44,554 bases of DNA from an uncultured Duodenibacillus sp. (GCA_944388865.1 CALXKM010000038.1:1-44554), one strand, 5' to 3'; shown: positions 30,062 through 43,021, counted from the first letter of the stretch. Translations and numbers: made by a program. The notes: generated by a model from the letters alone, not told the origin.

Positions 30062-30664
30062 ATGAGCCAGCAAAAAGAAGTGGTTCGCGCCGCGCTCGCA
30101 GAGGCAAAAAATGCTCTTGAAGCGCTCATTGCCGACGAGGATATGCTCGAGACGATTGCGCGGGCCGGACATCTGATTGCCCAGAGCCAGAAGGCTGGAG
30201 GCGCTGTTTACTCCTGCGGCAATGGCGGCAGCTTGTGCGATGCCATGCACTTTGCCGAAGAGATGACGGGGCGCTACCGGCAAAATCGCAAACCCTATCG
30301 TGCGGCAGCCATATCCGACGTCTCGCACATGGCCTGCGTGGGCAACGACTACGGCTATGAGCACGTGTTCTCCCGCTGGGTGGCGGGCATGGGACGCGCA
30401 GGCGACGTGCTGCTTGCGATTACGACATCGGGCACAAGCGCCAACATCGTGGCCGCCGCCCGAGAGGCCAAGCAGCGCGGCATGCACGTTGTTGCCCTCA
30501 CCGGCAAGGGCGCATCTCCCATTGCCGAGATTGCCGACGTTGCCGTGGTGACGCCCGCTGGCCGTTGGGCCGACCGCGTTCAAGAACTGCACATCAAGGT
30601 GATTCATATTCTGATTGAGCTCGTCGAGCGCGAGCTTGATCCGCAAAACTACGAGGCACAGTAA
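30062..30664 (+). CDS. gmhA: phosphoheptose isomerase (SIS domain)
   Basis: A 200-residue SIS-domain protein: C-G-N-G-G-S near residue 52, A-E-E-M-T-G-R-Y, and I-T-T-S-G-T-S-A-N binding the sugar phosphate. GmhA converts sedoheptulose 7-phosphate to heptose phosphate for the LPS core; the related DiaA regulates DnaA and has the same fold, so the call is not certain. It lies between carA and carB, 66 and 5 bases away, and must be co-transcribed with carB. The ribosome binding site is weak. Confidence 0.82.
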   Translation: MSQQKEVVRAALAEAKNALEALIADEDMLETIARAGHLIAQSQKAGGAVYSCGNGGSLCDAMHFAEEMTGRYRQNRKPYRAAAISDVSHMACVGNDYGYEHVFSRWVAGMGRAGDVLLAITTSGTSANIVAAAREAKQRGMHVVALTGKGASPIAEIADVAVVTPAGRWADRVQELHIKVIHILIELVERELDPQNYEAQ

Positions 30665-30669
30665 ACAAA

Positions 30670-33891
<3,222 letters not shown>

Positions 33892-33926
33892 TTTAAAAAG
33901 CGTCGGCTGGCGCATTGTGCACGAAG

Positions 33927-33975
33927 GCGGTCCGTTGTTTGGAGGCGGACCGCTTTCACAATTTTTTCTCTCGCT
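33927..33975 (+). terminator. carB terminator
   Basis: GCGGTCCG (33927-33934) pairs with CGGACCGC (33946-33953), followed by TTTCACAATTTTTTC. Confidence 0.7.
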
Positions 33976-34077
33976 TTGCGCTGAGGCCTTCGCTAAAATT
34001 CGCGCCAACTCAAGAAAGCCTCAGAGCGCTTTTGCGCGTGAACAACACAATTCAAAAAAGAGAAGCATTGACTAACC

Positions 34078-34554
34078 ATGGAAAAGCGAATTCCCATTAC
34101 CAACGTCGGCGCCGAAAAGCTTCGCGCTGAACTCGATGAACTCAAGCGCGTCAAGCGCCCGGCCGTTGTGCAGGCCATTGCCGAGGCGCGCGAGAAGGGC
34201 GACTTGTCGGAAAACGCCGAATACGACGCGGCAAAGGAAATGCAGGGACACATTGAAGGGCGCATTGCCGAGCTCGAAGGCAAAATTCCCCTTTTGCAGA
34301 TCATTGATCCCAAGACGCTGCAGGCGGGCGATCGCATTGTGTTCGGAGCAACCGTGGAGCTCGAAGACGATGACGGTCAGTCGCGCATTTTCCAGATTGT
34401 GGGCGATGATGAGGCTGACATCAAGGAAGGCCGCATCTCCATTTCTAGTCCCCTTGCCCGCAGTCTGATCGGCAAGTACGAGGGCGACGAGGTTACCTGT
34501 CCTGCCCCCAAGGGACTGATTCACTACGCGATCGTGACGGTCAAATATATTTAG
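34078..34554 (+). CDS. greA: transcription elongation factor GreA
   Basis: GreA rescues backtracked RNA polymerase by stimulating transcript cleavage. The 158-residue protein has an N-terminal coiled coil with the tip acidic pair ([12 protein letters not shown]) and a C-terminal FKBP-like domain ([11 protein letters not shown]). Length and motifs are standard, and carB-greA is a common order in proteobacteria. Confidence 0.96.
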   Translation: MEKRIPITNVGAEKLRAELDELKRVKRPAVVQAIAEAREKGDLSENAEYDAAKEMQGHIEGRIAELEGKIPLLQIIDPKTLQAGDRIVFGATVELEDDDGQSRIFQIVGDDEADIKEGRISISSPLARSLIGKYEGDEVTCPAPKGLIHYAIVTVKYI

Positions 34555-34602
34555 TCGAGAAAGATTTCAGACTGTTTTGCTGCGCAATTGCAGCCAAAAG
34601 AG

Positions 34603-34656
34603 AAAAAGGCGCCAAGAAGACTTCCGCGGGTCGGAGTTTTTCTCGGCGCCTTTTTT
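34603..34656. terminator. bidirectional terminator between greA and phoR
   Basis: AAAAAGGCGCC (34603-34613) pairs with GGCGCCTTTTT (34645 on); T-runs occur on both strands. Confidence 0.75.
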
Positions 34657-34670
34657 GTGGGCATCGTGCA

Positions 34671-36014
34671 CTAGCCGGCGTGTTGCTGTTGGTCCTCTTC
34701 GTCTTTGACGCGAATAACGGCTGGAAGCGTGATCGTGAAGGTCGAGCCTTTTCCGAGCGTGCTTTCAATCTTTAGGCGTGCATTGTGGTGCAGCAGCGCG
34801 TGCTTGACGATGGCCAGTCCCAGGCCGGTGCCCCCGGTGTCTCGCGAACGGGATTTGTCGACGCGATAGAAGCGCTCCGTGAGCCGCGGGATGTCTTTGG
34901 GGGCGATGCCGATGCCGTTGTCAACGACGCTGATGACGATCATGCCGTCGTCGCGAACGGCAAGGTGTGCATGAATTTGCCCTCCGGCGGGCGTATAACG
35001 CACGGCATTTGTCATGAGGTTGACGATGGCGCTGCGGATTTCGTCAGGATGGCCGGTTATCCAGATGTCGGGCGCCACGGCTGAAGTGACTTGATGCGTA
35101 TTGATGGCCATGACGCGAATTTCTTCCGTGATCGTTGACACGAGAGCCGACAACGAGAAAACCTCGGGCTTTTTGTCGCTGCTGCCGGTTTCCAGACGTG
35201 AGAGCGTCAGCAAATCGTTGATGAGGCGCTGCATGCGCCCTGCTTGTTCACGCATCAACGACAAGTGAGAGGTCTGCAGCTCGACTTTTTTGTTGTTGTC
35301 ATCGGTCAGTCCGTGCAGGGCCATGTCGAGAAAGCCCATCAAAACGGTGAGCGGCGTACGCAGCTCGTGCGAAACGTTGGCGACGAAGTCTCGTCGCATC
35401 GCATCGAGCCGTTCTTGTTCCGAAATGTCGCGCGCAACGACGATGGCGTTTTTGCGGTCGACGGTCACAACGCGCAGTTCAAAGGCTTTTTCCGGGCTCA
35501 ATCGCCAGGTGTAGGCCTCATCGAAACGTCCAGCCTTGAGATAGGCAAGCACGCCGGCGTTGTCGACAAAGGCAAAGAGGTGGCGCCCAAAGTCATCTTC
35601 GCCGTGGATGCCGAAGATGCGCTCAGCAGTTTCATTGCACCAGGACACGGCCCAGTCGGATTTGACCACCACAATGCCTTCGGGCAGCGCCGCAAGCGTT
35701 TTGCGATAGCGCGCTTCTCTGTCCTGAAGACGGCGGGTGTTGGTCTGCAGTGCCTTGCGGCTGCGCGAGACGCGATAAAAGATTTCACTCCACAGTCCAG
35801 AACTCACTGAAGGCGACTGCGCTTCGGGGTCTTCGAGCCATTGCGCAAGCAGCACAATGTAGTTGAGGTCCATCAGGATCTCAAGAAAAAGTCCGGCTAT
35901 AAGAACAATGATGCCCCAGAAAGGAGAGACGAGTCCGGCAATGGCCAGACTGGTGCAGCACAAGAGGACGAGGCGAAAAAGAACAGGCCCCATCAGTCGG
36001 AGGCGTTTGAGCAT
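34671..36014 (-). CDS. phoR: phosphate regulon sensor kinase PhoR
   Basis: A 447-residue inner-membrane kinase: two N-terminal membrane segments (about 11-29 and 32-50), a linker, a PAS domain (about 103-200, L-P-E-G-I-V-V-V), the phospho-accepting His216 (N-V-S-H-E-L-R-T-P-L) and an ATPase domain with N-L-M-T-N-A-V-R-Y, D-N-G-I-G-I and G-T-G-L-G-L-A. This order with a membrane-anchored PAS is PhoR. It is downstream of phoB on the same strand, after 95 bases. Confidence 0.94.
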   Translation of the reverse strand: MLKRLRLMGPVLFRLVLLCCTSLAIAGLVSPFWGIIVLIAGLFLEILMDLNYIVLLAQWLEDPEAQSPSVSSGLWSEIFYRVSRSRKALQTNTRRLQDREARYRKTLAALPEGIVVVKSDWAVSWCNETAERIFGIHGEDDFGRHLFAFVDNAGVLAYLKAGRFDEAYTWRLSPEKAFELRVVTVDRKNAIVVARDISEQERLDAMRRDFVANVSHELRTPLTVLMGFLDMALHGLTDDNNKKVELQTSHLSLMREQAGRMQRLINDLLTLSRLETGSSDKKPEVFSLSALVSTITEEIRVMAINTHQVTSAVAPDIWITGHPDEIRSAIVNLMTNAVRYTPAGGQIHAHLAVRDDGMIVISVVDNGIGIAPKDIPRLTERFYRVDKSRSRDTGGTGLGLAIVKHALLHHNARLKIESTLGKGSTFTITLPAVIRVKDEEDQQQHAG

Positions 36015-36109
36015 GGTTGCAATAAACTTTCAGCCGGCAAGACGGCACTGCGTCTTGTCTGGGATTTGTCATTTTTAAAAGGACATTGCCGTCAAAGACA
36101 TGGGAAATC

Positions 36110-36805
36110 TCAGGCGGCAGAACTCATATCTGCTGCACGATAGCCGATGCCGCGCACTGTCTGCACGATGCCGCTTGCGGAGGTGCCGGCAAGCTGCTTT
36201 CTGAGTCGCAGAATGTGTACGTCGACCGTGCGCTCGTCAAAGCCTGCGGCATCGTCCCAGACGCGCTCAAGCAGCTGCACGCGCGAATACACGCGCCCCG
36301 GGTTGGAGGCAAGTACCAAAAGCATCTTGAATTCGATGACGCCGAGCTTGACGTCCTTGCCATCGACCTTGGCCGAAAAGCGCGCTTCGTTCATGACGAG
36401 AGGGCCGCAAACAACGTTTTTTTCCGATTCGGAGGCGCCTCGACGCAGCACGGCCCGCATGCGGGCAATGAGTTCGCGAGGCGAAAACGGCTTGACGACG
36501 TAGTCATCGGCTCCCGTGTCGAGCCCTGCGACTTTGTCGCTTTCCGTGCCGCGGGCCGTGAGCATGATGACGGGAACGGACTGATAGCGTTCGTCGTGCT
36601 TGAGTCGATCGAGCCATTGCAAACCTGAGAGATCTGGCAGCATCCAGTCCAAAAGAATAAGGCTGATGCGCTCGCGCTCGAGGATTTCCTGGGCTTCGCG
36701 CACGCTACCAGCGCGCAGCGTCGCATAGCCTGAAGATTCGCAGGCAAAGCCGATAAGTTCACGAATGGCGGGTTCGTCCTCAACAACAAGAATGGTGTCG
36801 GCCAT
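36110..36805 (-). CDS. phoB: phosphate regulon response regulator PhoB
   Basis: A 231-residue OmpR-family activator: receiver with E9/D10/E11, phosphoacceptor Asp53 (L-L-D-W-M-L-P-D) and Lys in Y-V-V-K-P-F-S-P, then a winged-helix domain ending R-T-V-D-V-H-I-L-R-L-R-K-Q-L. Strong match to PhoB, which turns on phosphate-uptake genes when phosphate is low. The start M-A-D-T-I-L is chosen over an upstream in-frame TTG because it matches the family N-terminus. A three-unit Pho box lies upstream, so it is autoregulated. Confidence 0.95.
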   Translation of the reverse strand: MADTILVVEDEPAIRELIGFACESSGYATLRAGSVREAQEILERERISLILLDWMLPDLSGLQWLDRLKHDERYQSVPVIMLTARGTESDKVAGLDTGADDYVVKPFSPRELIARMRAVLRRGASESEKNVVCGPLVMNEARFSAKVDGKDVKLGVIEFKMLLVLASNPGRVYSRVQLLERVWDDAAGFDERTVDVHILRLRKQLAGTSASGIVQTVRGIGYRAADMSSAA

Positions 36806-36872
36806 GGTGTGTGCAAAGAGAGTATCAAAGGATCTAAACAACGCAATGTTGATGCACTGCAATGGCTAAATT

Positions 36873-36901
36873 ATGACGATTTGATGACAAAACGATGACA
36901 G
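36873..36901 (-). promoter_or_regulatory. Pho box of phoBR
   Basis: On the minus strand the heptamers CTGTCAT, TTGTCAT and TCGTCAT begin exactly 11 bases apart (36901, 36890, 36879), separated by four AT-rich bases. This is the direct-repeat pattern bound by PhoB, with one unit more than the minimal box, about 70 bases before the phoB start. Confidence 0.88.
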
Positions 36902-37471
36902 CCCGTGTCCGAGCAAAGATTTTTTCTGTCAGCCTCCGGCAGCGACAAATTTGCTCGATGAAAGTTCAGCCTTGTTATGGACGAGCCGCATCTGAATCTA
37001 AGCAAGACGGCTTAATCGTTATTCCGTAGAAAAATAAAGACGATTTTAGAATGCGCAATCGTTAGGTTTTGCCTGTCTGTCAAGGGACTGTTGCAAATTT
37101 GGCTAGCCGTCCGGATAAACCCAGTTTTTGGGTGGGAATAAGTGAGAATTCTTTGCTCTAAAGCAAAAGTTTGAATAATTGTTACGGAGCTGAATTGATG
37201 TCAATCGGCTGGCGGAGAACCGAAGAAAATCCAATAAAAACAAAGGGTTATGCCGGTCTTTACAAAAGAAATTCTCTTGATGTGGCTCAAAAACCTAGGG
37301 GTTTGTACCGACTTCTGGGCAGACTTTAACGGTCTAAATTAAGGGCGTGATAGCAACAACTTGTTGCATTACTAGCAGGCCGAGTTGATGAGGCTTTCAA
37401 GGCACGCACTTCGTGTGGGGAGCCCTGGCCCAGCACTCGAGACAATACACAGTAAAAAAAGGAGAAGTGCA
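36902..37471. other. 570-base gene-free interval upstream of the dicarboxylate symporter
   Basis: AT-rich region with no convincing gene. A palindrome GCAACAA-C-TTGTTGC lies at 37353-37367, about 105 bases before the symporter start, and looks like a repressor or activator site. The open frame extending the symporter upstream to 37385 has no ribosome binding site. I see no RNA gene that I can name. Confidence 0.5.
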
Positions 37472-38710
37472 ATGGCAGAAAAGAAATCCTCCGTATGGGG
37501 CTTGCCGATGCAGATACTTGCCGGTTTGATACTCGGTATCGTCGTTGGCATGTTTGTGAGCGCTGACATCGCGCAGACGTGGTTTAGGCCCTTGGGTGAT
37601 TTGTTCATCCGCTTGATCCGCATGGTCGTGGTGCCCTTGGTTTTCGCAACACTCGTTGCGGGTGCGGCAGGCATCTCAGACGTGAGCAAGCTCGGTCGCG
37701 TCGCCGTCAAGACGTTGCTGCTGTTCATGGTGACTTCGGCTATTTCCGTGATTTTTGGTCTGGTCATCGCCAACATGATCGATCCGGGCGTGGGCGTGAC
37801 GCTCTCGACCGAAGGTCTGAAGGCTGCGCAGGTCAATGCCCCGAGCTTTGTCAAGACGCTGCTTGACATTGTCCCGATCAACCCGATGGAAGCCTTTGCC
37901 AAGGGCTCGATTCTGCAGATCATCTTCTTTGCCATTATGTTTGGCTTCTGCCTGAACATGATGGGCGAGAAGGGCAAGTACATCTACGAATTCTTTGACG
38001 TCACGGGTCAGATCATGATCCGCATGACCGGCATCGTGATGCGCTACGCTCCGATCGGCGTGTTCGGCTTGATGGCTGCCGTGGTTTCCCAGCACGGTCT
38101 CGCAGTGCTGCTGCCGTTGGGCAAGCTCATCCTGTCGTCGTTCATCGCAACGTCGCTGCTGATCATCATCATCTACATCCCGTGGGTTAAGTTCTGGATT
38201 CGCATTCCGCTCGGAACCTACTTCAAGAACATCTTTGAACCCTGGGTCATCGCCTTTACGACCTGCTCGTCGGCTGCCGCCATGGCTGCCAATCTGGTTG
38301 CCGCTCGCAAGCTCGGTGCTTCGAACGCCATCGCCAGCTTCGCAGTTCCGCTGGGCAACACCATCAACATGAACGGTACTGCTGTGTACATGGGCGTGTG
38401 CGCGGTGTTTGCTGCTCAGATCTACGGCATTGATCTGACCATGACCGATCAGATTATTGTGGTTGTGACCGGCGTGCTGGCCGCTGTCGGTACGGCAGGC
38501 GTTCCTGGCGCAGGTCTCATCATGTCGACTCTGGTCTTCACGCAGATCGGCATCCCGCTCGAAGTGATCGCACTGATTGCCGGCGTTGACCGTATCCTTG
38601 ACATGATCCGTACGTCCATCAACGTGGTCGGCGACTCGACGACCGCTCTGGCAGTCTCCCGCATGGAAGGCGAACTGGGTACGGAACCCTTTAATGAAGA
38701 AGAAGCCTAA
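37472..38710 (+). CDS. dicarboxylate/amino-acid:cation symporter (DAACS family)
   Basis: A 412-residue inner-membrane transporter of the GltP/DctA family. The ATG at 37472 has AAAGGAG upstream. Family signatures are the Ser-rich hairpin (C-S-S-A-A-A-M-A), N-M-N-G-T-A-V-Y in helix 7, G-T-A-G-V-P-G-A-G in hairpin 2 and the binding helix D-R-I-L-D-M-I-R-T-S-I-N-V-V-G-D. The helix-8 Arg and Asp fit acidic substrates such as glutamate, aspartate or C4-dicarboxylates. It stands alone, with its own terminator. Confidence 0.92.
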   Translation: MAEKKSSVWGLPMQILAGLILGIVVGMFVSADIAQTWFRPLGDLFIRLIRMVVVPLVFATLVAGAAGISDVSKLGRVAVKTLLLFMVTSAISVIFGLVIANMIDPGVGVTLSTEGLKAAQVNAPSFVKTLLDIVPINPMEAFAKGSILQIIFFAIMFGFCLNMMGEKGKYIYEFFDVTGQIMIRMTGIVMRYAPIGVFGLMAAVVSQHGLAVLLPLGKLILSSFIATSLLIIIIYIPWVKFWIRIPLGTYFKNIFEPWVIAFTTCSSAAAMAANLVAARKLGASNAIASFAVPLGNTINMNGTAVYMGVCAVFAAQIYGIDLTMTDQIIVVVTGVLAAVGTAGVPGAGLIMSTLVFTQIGIPLEVIALIAGVDRILDMIRTSINVVGDSTTALAVSRMEGELGTEPFNEEEA

Positions 38711-38756
38711 TTTCTCTTAGGCGCGTGAAGCTGCCTTCATAAGGCGCTTCCGACGC

Positions 38757-38799
38757 AAAAAACAACCCGCAGGCAGCAATGTTCTGCGGGTTGTTTTTT
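38757..38799 (+). terminator. terminator of the symporter gene
   Basis: A 16-bp perfect stem (AAAAAACAACCCGCAG and complement) with an 11-base loop and terminal T6. Confidence 0.9.
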
Positions 38800-38978
38800 C
38801 TGAATACCGACTTGTAACTAAATGATTCCTGCGTAAGGAGAGCATGTAATTTCCAAGCGCAGCGTTAGCTTGTGCAAAGATCGGTCGAGATGTTTTTCCA
38901 AACCGTCCTTGCTCAGACATCGACCCATATACTGTCCGAAACCGACAACTTTTTGATAAAAAACACAGGAGAAGACAG

Positions 38979-40274
38979 ATGCGGAAAATCGTATGGGCTT
39001 TCTGTGCGCTGGCGCTTTCGACGTGGGCCTTGAATCTGGCAGTCAATCCTCCGGCAATGAACGGCCGCGGCATCGTGCACGAGTTTTTTTATCTCAACGG
39101 TGTTCTAGCCTGGGGCTTCATGGCAATGACAATCGTCATTGCCGCGCGCCCGGCATGGCTAGAGAAGGCAACGAAAACGCCGCTCGACGAACTCTATCGC
39201 TGGCATCGGACGTTGGGCATTTGGGCAGTGGTGCTTACCGTTGTGCACTTCTTTACGAAGGCGTTGATGCAGCCTGTGCTTGTCTTCATGACGCTTGAGC
39301 CGACGCCTAAGATTTCTCCAGATCCGAACATTGCGGGCTTTGATGCTTTCTGGCAGTGGCTCAGAGGCTTTGCAGTGACCTCTTCGGAATGGGCGACGGC
39401 CGCTGCGGTGATTTTGTTTGCGATTTCTTTTGTTGGCATGGTGCGCTATCACAAGTGGCTCTCAACCCATAAGCTCTTCTCAATGTTGTTTCTTATCCTT
39501 TCGGTGCACTGCATCCGGCTGATGGATGCTGCCGATATCCTGACGCCTTTCGGCATCCTCAACATCGCCATTACCGCCGTCGGCAGCTGGTACTCGATCG
39601 TGCTGCTTGTCCACGGTGCTGGTAAGGAAAAGTCCACGACAGGACGCATTGTGCGCGTCACGCAGGAAGACGGCATGACGCTTGTTTGCATCAAGCCTGA
39701 TCGCCGATTGCCGGTGCAGCCTGGACAGTTTGCTTTTCTGCGCACCCCTGGGCACGAAAAGCATCCGTTTTCAGTTGCCGGCGTTGAAAATGACGGCTCC
39801 TTGGTCTTTGTCGTCAAAGCACTGGGCGACTATACGGCGCAGCAGGTACCAAATCTGCAGCCGGGAGAGGCGGTGATCGTGGAAGGTCCTTGGGGCGCAT
39901 TTACGCCCAACTACGCACTCGAGCAGCAGCTTTGGCTTGCAGGCGGCGCCGGCATTGCACCGTTTTGCGCCTGGCTCGAAGACGCTTCAAAGAAAGTGCA
40001 CGGCGCCATTCGTCTGGTGTGGTGCATCAAATCCAAAGAAGATGAGCCGCTTCACGAAAAAGTTGCGCAGCTTGCAAAAGCCGCAGGCGTTGCGCTCGAG
40101 ATATATGAGTCGAAGAAAAAGCGCCTCAACGCAGCCGAGCTCTTTGATTCAGCGCTTCCTCAAACCGTGGCGCTGTGTGCTGGTTCAAGTTTGGCGCAGG
40201 CTGTGAGTGCTGCGTACATCAATGCCGGCGGCAGACCCGAGAGCATTCGTCGCGAGCATTTTGTTTGGAGATGA
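38979..40274 (+). CDS. ferric-reductase-like flavohaem membrane oxidoreductase
   Basis: A 431-residue protein. The first about 215 residues hold some six membrane helices with paired His (W-H-R-T-L-G ... V-V-H-F-F and S-T-H-K-L-F ... S-V-H-C-I-R) for two b-type haems. The C-terminal part is a ferredoxin-NADP-reductase-like module: FAD-binding H-P-F-S-V-A, and NAD-binding G-G-A-G-I-A-P-F and C-A-G-S-S. This is the ferric reductase/NADPH-oxidase type; the physiological acceptor is not evident. ACAGGAG precedes the ATG. It stands alone between two terminators. Confidence 0.88.
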   Translation: MRKIVWAFCALALSTWALNLAVNPPAMNGRGIVHEFFYLNGVLAWGFMAMTIVIAARPAWLEKATKTPLDELYRWHRTLGIWAVVLTVVHFFTKALMQPVLVFMTLEPTPKISPDPNIAGFDAFWQWLRGFAVTSSEWATAAAVILFAISFVGMVRYHKWLSTHKLFSMLFLILSVHCIRLMDAADILTPFGILNIAITAVGSWYSIVLLVHGAGKEKSTTGRIVRVTQEDGMTLVCIKPDRRLPVQPGQFAFLRTPGHEKHPFSVAGVENDGSLVFVVKALGDYTAQQVPNLQPGEAVIVEGPWGAFTPNYALEQQLWLAGGAGIAPFCAWLEDASKKVHGAIRLVWCIKSKEDEPLHEKVAQLAKAAGVALEIYESKKKRLNAAELFDSALPQTVALCAGSSLAQAVSAAYINAGGRPESIRREHFVWR

Positions 40275-40291
40275 AATAGATTGTGCGAAAA

Positions 40292-40313
40292 AAGGCCGCC
40301 CACCGGGCGGCCC
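40292..40313 (-). terminator. terminator downstream of the universal stress gene
   Basis: GGCCGCCC-AC-CGGGCGGCC hairpin; the T-run is on the minus strand, so it best serves the gene ending at 40423, though it also lies after the plus-strand reductase. Confidence 0.65.
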
Positions 40314-40422
40314 GTTAAATGCGCGTCAATCAAAACCATCGTAAACCGAGAATTGAATCCTCTGGTTGGAAAGCTTTGTTGCTATGTACGCGCTCGTGCT
40401 TTGGCAGAAAGCATCGAAAAAC

Positions 40423-41319
40423 TTATCTGCGGATAAGCAGGATCGGCACGTCGCCCTGCGCGGCAATGCGCATGGCGGTTGAGCCCATCACGGCCGACTT
40501 GAAGCGTCCGTAGCCGTGGCTGCCCATCACGATGAGGTCAAGCTTCTTTTTCTTGGCAAAGGCTGCAATCTCATCGCCCGGGTTGCCTACCAAGCACACT
40601 TCCTTGGGAGCGATGCCGCCCTTGGCCAGAAGCGGACGAATCGGATCGACGGCTTCGGCAAATTCCTTCTTCTGCAGTTCGATCACTTCAGACTCAGAAA
40701 GCGCGGGAAGTGCCATGCCGGCCATATCGGGCATCACGGTGCCGGCGTAGTCGCTCGTCACGTTGATCAGATAAAACTGCGCGCCGTTACCGAACAAATC
40801 GCCGTTGCGGATGGCGTACTTGACGGCTGCTGAACCGAACTTCGAGCCGTCAACGCACACGCCCACGCGCATGCCGTCGCGATCAGGAGCGTTCTTGTTG
40901 CGCACAATGAGAATCGGGTTTTTCGTGCGGGCAAGCACGCCGTTGGTCACGGAGCCAAGGAAGAGCCCGGCCAAAGCCGTGCGACCGCGCGAGCCCATGA
41001 TGATCAGATCAACATTAAGGCGCGTTGCCTCTTCGGCAATCTTCTCGGCCGGGTCGCCCACGATGAAGGCTTCGTTCACATGAATGTTGTGGCCGACGAG
41101 GAACTTGCGCGCAGGAGCAAATACCTTTTCAGCTTCTTCTTCGTAGTAGCGCATCAGCGAATCTTTGCCGACAAGACGCGCGGCGCGCGCCGGCAACGGA
41201 TCGAGCACCACGAGAAGCTCAATCTCGGGCGAGTGCCCCAGAAGCGAGGTGCGGGAAGCCACGAATGCGAGAGAGTTTTCGCTGTAGCTGCTGCCGTCAA
41301 TGGGAACGAGAATCTTCAT
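40423..41319 (-). CDS. tandem universal stress protein (two UspA domains)
   Basis: A 298-residue cytoplasmic protein of two fused Usp domains (about 1-143 and 152-298). Each ends in the ATP-binding motif G-x2-G-x9-G-S: G-S-R-G-R-T-A-L-A-G-L-F-L-G-S and G-S-H-G-Y-G-R-F-K-S-A-V-M-G-S. The first domain begins M-K-I-L-V-P-I-D-G-S. Proteins of this type bind ATP and help survival under stress; no specific reaction is known. GGGGAG lies upstream of the ATG. Confidence 0.93.
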   Translation of the reverse strand: MKILVPIDGSSYSENSLAFVASRTSLLGHSPEIELLVVLDPLPARAARLVGKDSLMRYYEEEAEKVFAPARKFLVGHNIHVNEAFIVGDPAEKIAEEATRLNVDLIIMGSRGRTALAGLFLGSVTNGVLARTKNPILIVRNKNAPDRDGMRVGVCVDGSKFGSAAVKYAIRNGDLFGNGAQFYLINVTSDYAGTVMPDMAGMALPALSESEVIELQKKEFAEAVDPIRPLLAKGGIAPKEVCLVGNPGDEIAAFAKKKKLDLIVMGSHGYGRFKSAVMGSTAMRIAAQGDVPILLIRR

Positions 41320-41537
41320 ATGTTTTTTCTCCCCGTAAAAAATTTTCTCTTGAGCAGATGCCGGAAAGCCGACAGGAGCATCGAATGCAGCAAGCAGCTT
41401 CTCTGAAGAATAAAGCGCATCTGCAAAACCGTTTCAAAATGATTGTCAGGCACGGTTTGCTGCCTCAAGACCATGTTAGCGCACTTGCACTCGCTTCGCA
41501 TGCGCTTGACATGATGCTCGGACAATGAAGGCAAAAA

Positions 41538-41580
41538 AATCGGCGCAAAAACACAAAATTGTGTTATAGCTGCGCCGATT
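41538..41580 (-). terminator. terminator of the UPF0210 gene
   Basis: Outer stem AATCGGCGCA (41538-41547)/TGCGCCGATT (41571-41580) with an inner AACACAA/TTGTGTT stem; T7 follows on the minus strand. Confidence 0.8.
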
Positions 41581-41596
41581 GGGATAAGACGAGGTC

Positions 41597-42970
41597 TTAA
41601 TTTCTCAAGCTATGAATGGGAGCAGGGATCCTGCCGCCGAAGTCAATGAAGCGGCTCGAGTCGCCCACCGGCACGCGAATGATCGAGGCTTCGCCAAGAA
41701 GTCCGCCGAAGACGGCGACGTCGCCCACCTTTTTTCCGGGTACGGGAATGACGCGCACGGCGGTCGTCTTGCCGTTGATCATGCCGATGGCGCTCTCATC
41801 GGCAATCATGGCGGCAATTGTTTCGGCCGGCGTGTCGCCCGGAATAGCGATCATGTCAAGCCCCACGGAGCACACGCAGGTCATGGCCTCGAGCTTTTCA
41901 AGGGTAAGGCGCCCCGTGCGGGCAGCTGCCTCAATGGAGCTGTCTTCGCTGACCGGAATGAAGGCGCCGGATAAGCCGCCGACGTTGCCCGAAGCAAAAA
42001 TGCCGCCCTTTTTGACCGCATCGTTGAGCATGGCAAGCACTGCCGTTGAGCCGGGGGCGCCGATGGAGCTCAGCCCCAGCGTTTGGAAGATTTCGCCTAC
42101 GCTGTCGCCCACGGCAGGGGTCGGTGCAAGCGAAAGGTCGGCTACGCCAAAGGGGATGTTCATGCGGCTGGCGACGCCGCGGCCGATGATTTCGCCCACG
42201 CGCGTGACCTTGTAGGCTGTGTGCTTGATGACTTCGGCAATCTCGCCGAGCGTGAGCTTGCGGCCGGCTTCATTGATGGCGCGCTGCAGGGCTTTGTTGA
42301 CGACGCCAGGGCCCGAGACGCCGACATCGATGACGACGTCGGGTTCGCCTACGCCGAGGTAGGCGCCGGCCATGAAGGGGACGTCCTGCGGGATGTTGCA
42401 GAACACGACGAGCTTGGCGCAGCCTAGACCGTCGCGGTCAGCGGTGGCCTGCGCCACATCAACGATTGTGCGGCCCATGAGGCTTACTGCGTCCATGTTG
42501 ATGCCGCTTTTGGTGGAGCCGACATTGATCGACGAGCAGATGCGGTCCGTGCACGAAAGGGATTCGGGAAGCGATTCAATGAGGTTTCTCTCGCCCGGCG
42601 TGATGCCCTTTTCGACGAGCGCGCCGAAGCCTCCGATGAAGTCCACGCCGACTTCTTTGGCGCAGTCGTCGAGAATGCAGCAGGCGCGAACCATCTGTTC
42701 GCGCGTAAATCCTGCGCCAACGGTACCGATTGGGCTTACGGCAATGCGCTTGTTGACCACGGGAATGCCGTAACGGTCGCCGACGGCGTCGCACGTTTCT
42801 ACCAAGCGTTTGGCATAGCGGTTGATCTTGCTTCTGACTTTGACTTCAAAGACGTCAAAGTCATGGCTTGCACAGTCAAAAAGATTAATGCCCAACGTGA
42901 CGGTGCGAACGTCGAGATGCTCGCTGCGGAGCATGTTGATGGTCGAGAGAACTTCGCGTTCGGTAAGCAT
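41597..42970 (-). CDS. UPF0210 (PFL-like, DUF711) family protein
   Basis: A 457-residue cytoplasmic protein with R-T-V-T-L-G-I-N near the start and many Gly-rich segments (D-V-G-V-S-G-P-G-V-V, G-A-P-G-S-T-A-V, G-G-L-S-G-A-F-I-P-V-S-E-D) that mark the UPF0210/DUF711 family. Its fold is related to pyruvate-formate-lyase-like proteins but the activity is unknown. It is paired with the ACT-domain gene just upstream, as in many bacteria, suggesting a metabolic enzyme with a separate amino-acid-sensing regulator. Confidence 0.9.
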   Translation of the reverse strand: MLTEREVLSTINMLRSEHLDVRTVTLGINLFDCASHDFDVFEVKVRSKINRYAKRLVETCDAVGDRYGIPVVNKRIAVSPIGTVGAGFTREQMVRACCILDDCAKEVGVDFIGGFGALVEKGITPGERNLIESLPESLSCTDRICSSINVGSTKSGINMDAVSLMGRTIVDVAQATADRDGLGCAKLVVFCNIPQDVPFMAGAYLGVGEPDVVIDVGVSGPGVVNKALQRAINEAGRKLTLGEIAEVIKHTAYKVTRVGEIIGRGVASRMNIPFGVADLSLAPTPAVGDSVGEIFQTLGLSSIGAPGSTAVLAMLNDAVKKGGIFASGNVGGLSGAFIPVSEDSSIEAAARTGRLTLEKLEAMTCVCSVGLDMIAIPGDTPAETIAAMIADESAIGMINGKTTAVRVIPVPGKKVGDVAVFGGLLGEASIIRVPVGDSSRFIDFGGRIPAPIHSLRN

Positions 42971-43021
42971 GAAAATTTTCTCCGGTACTTTTCAAAAATG
43001 CGCGTTCGTATGAGTTCGTTT

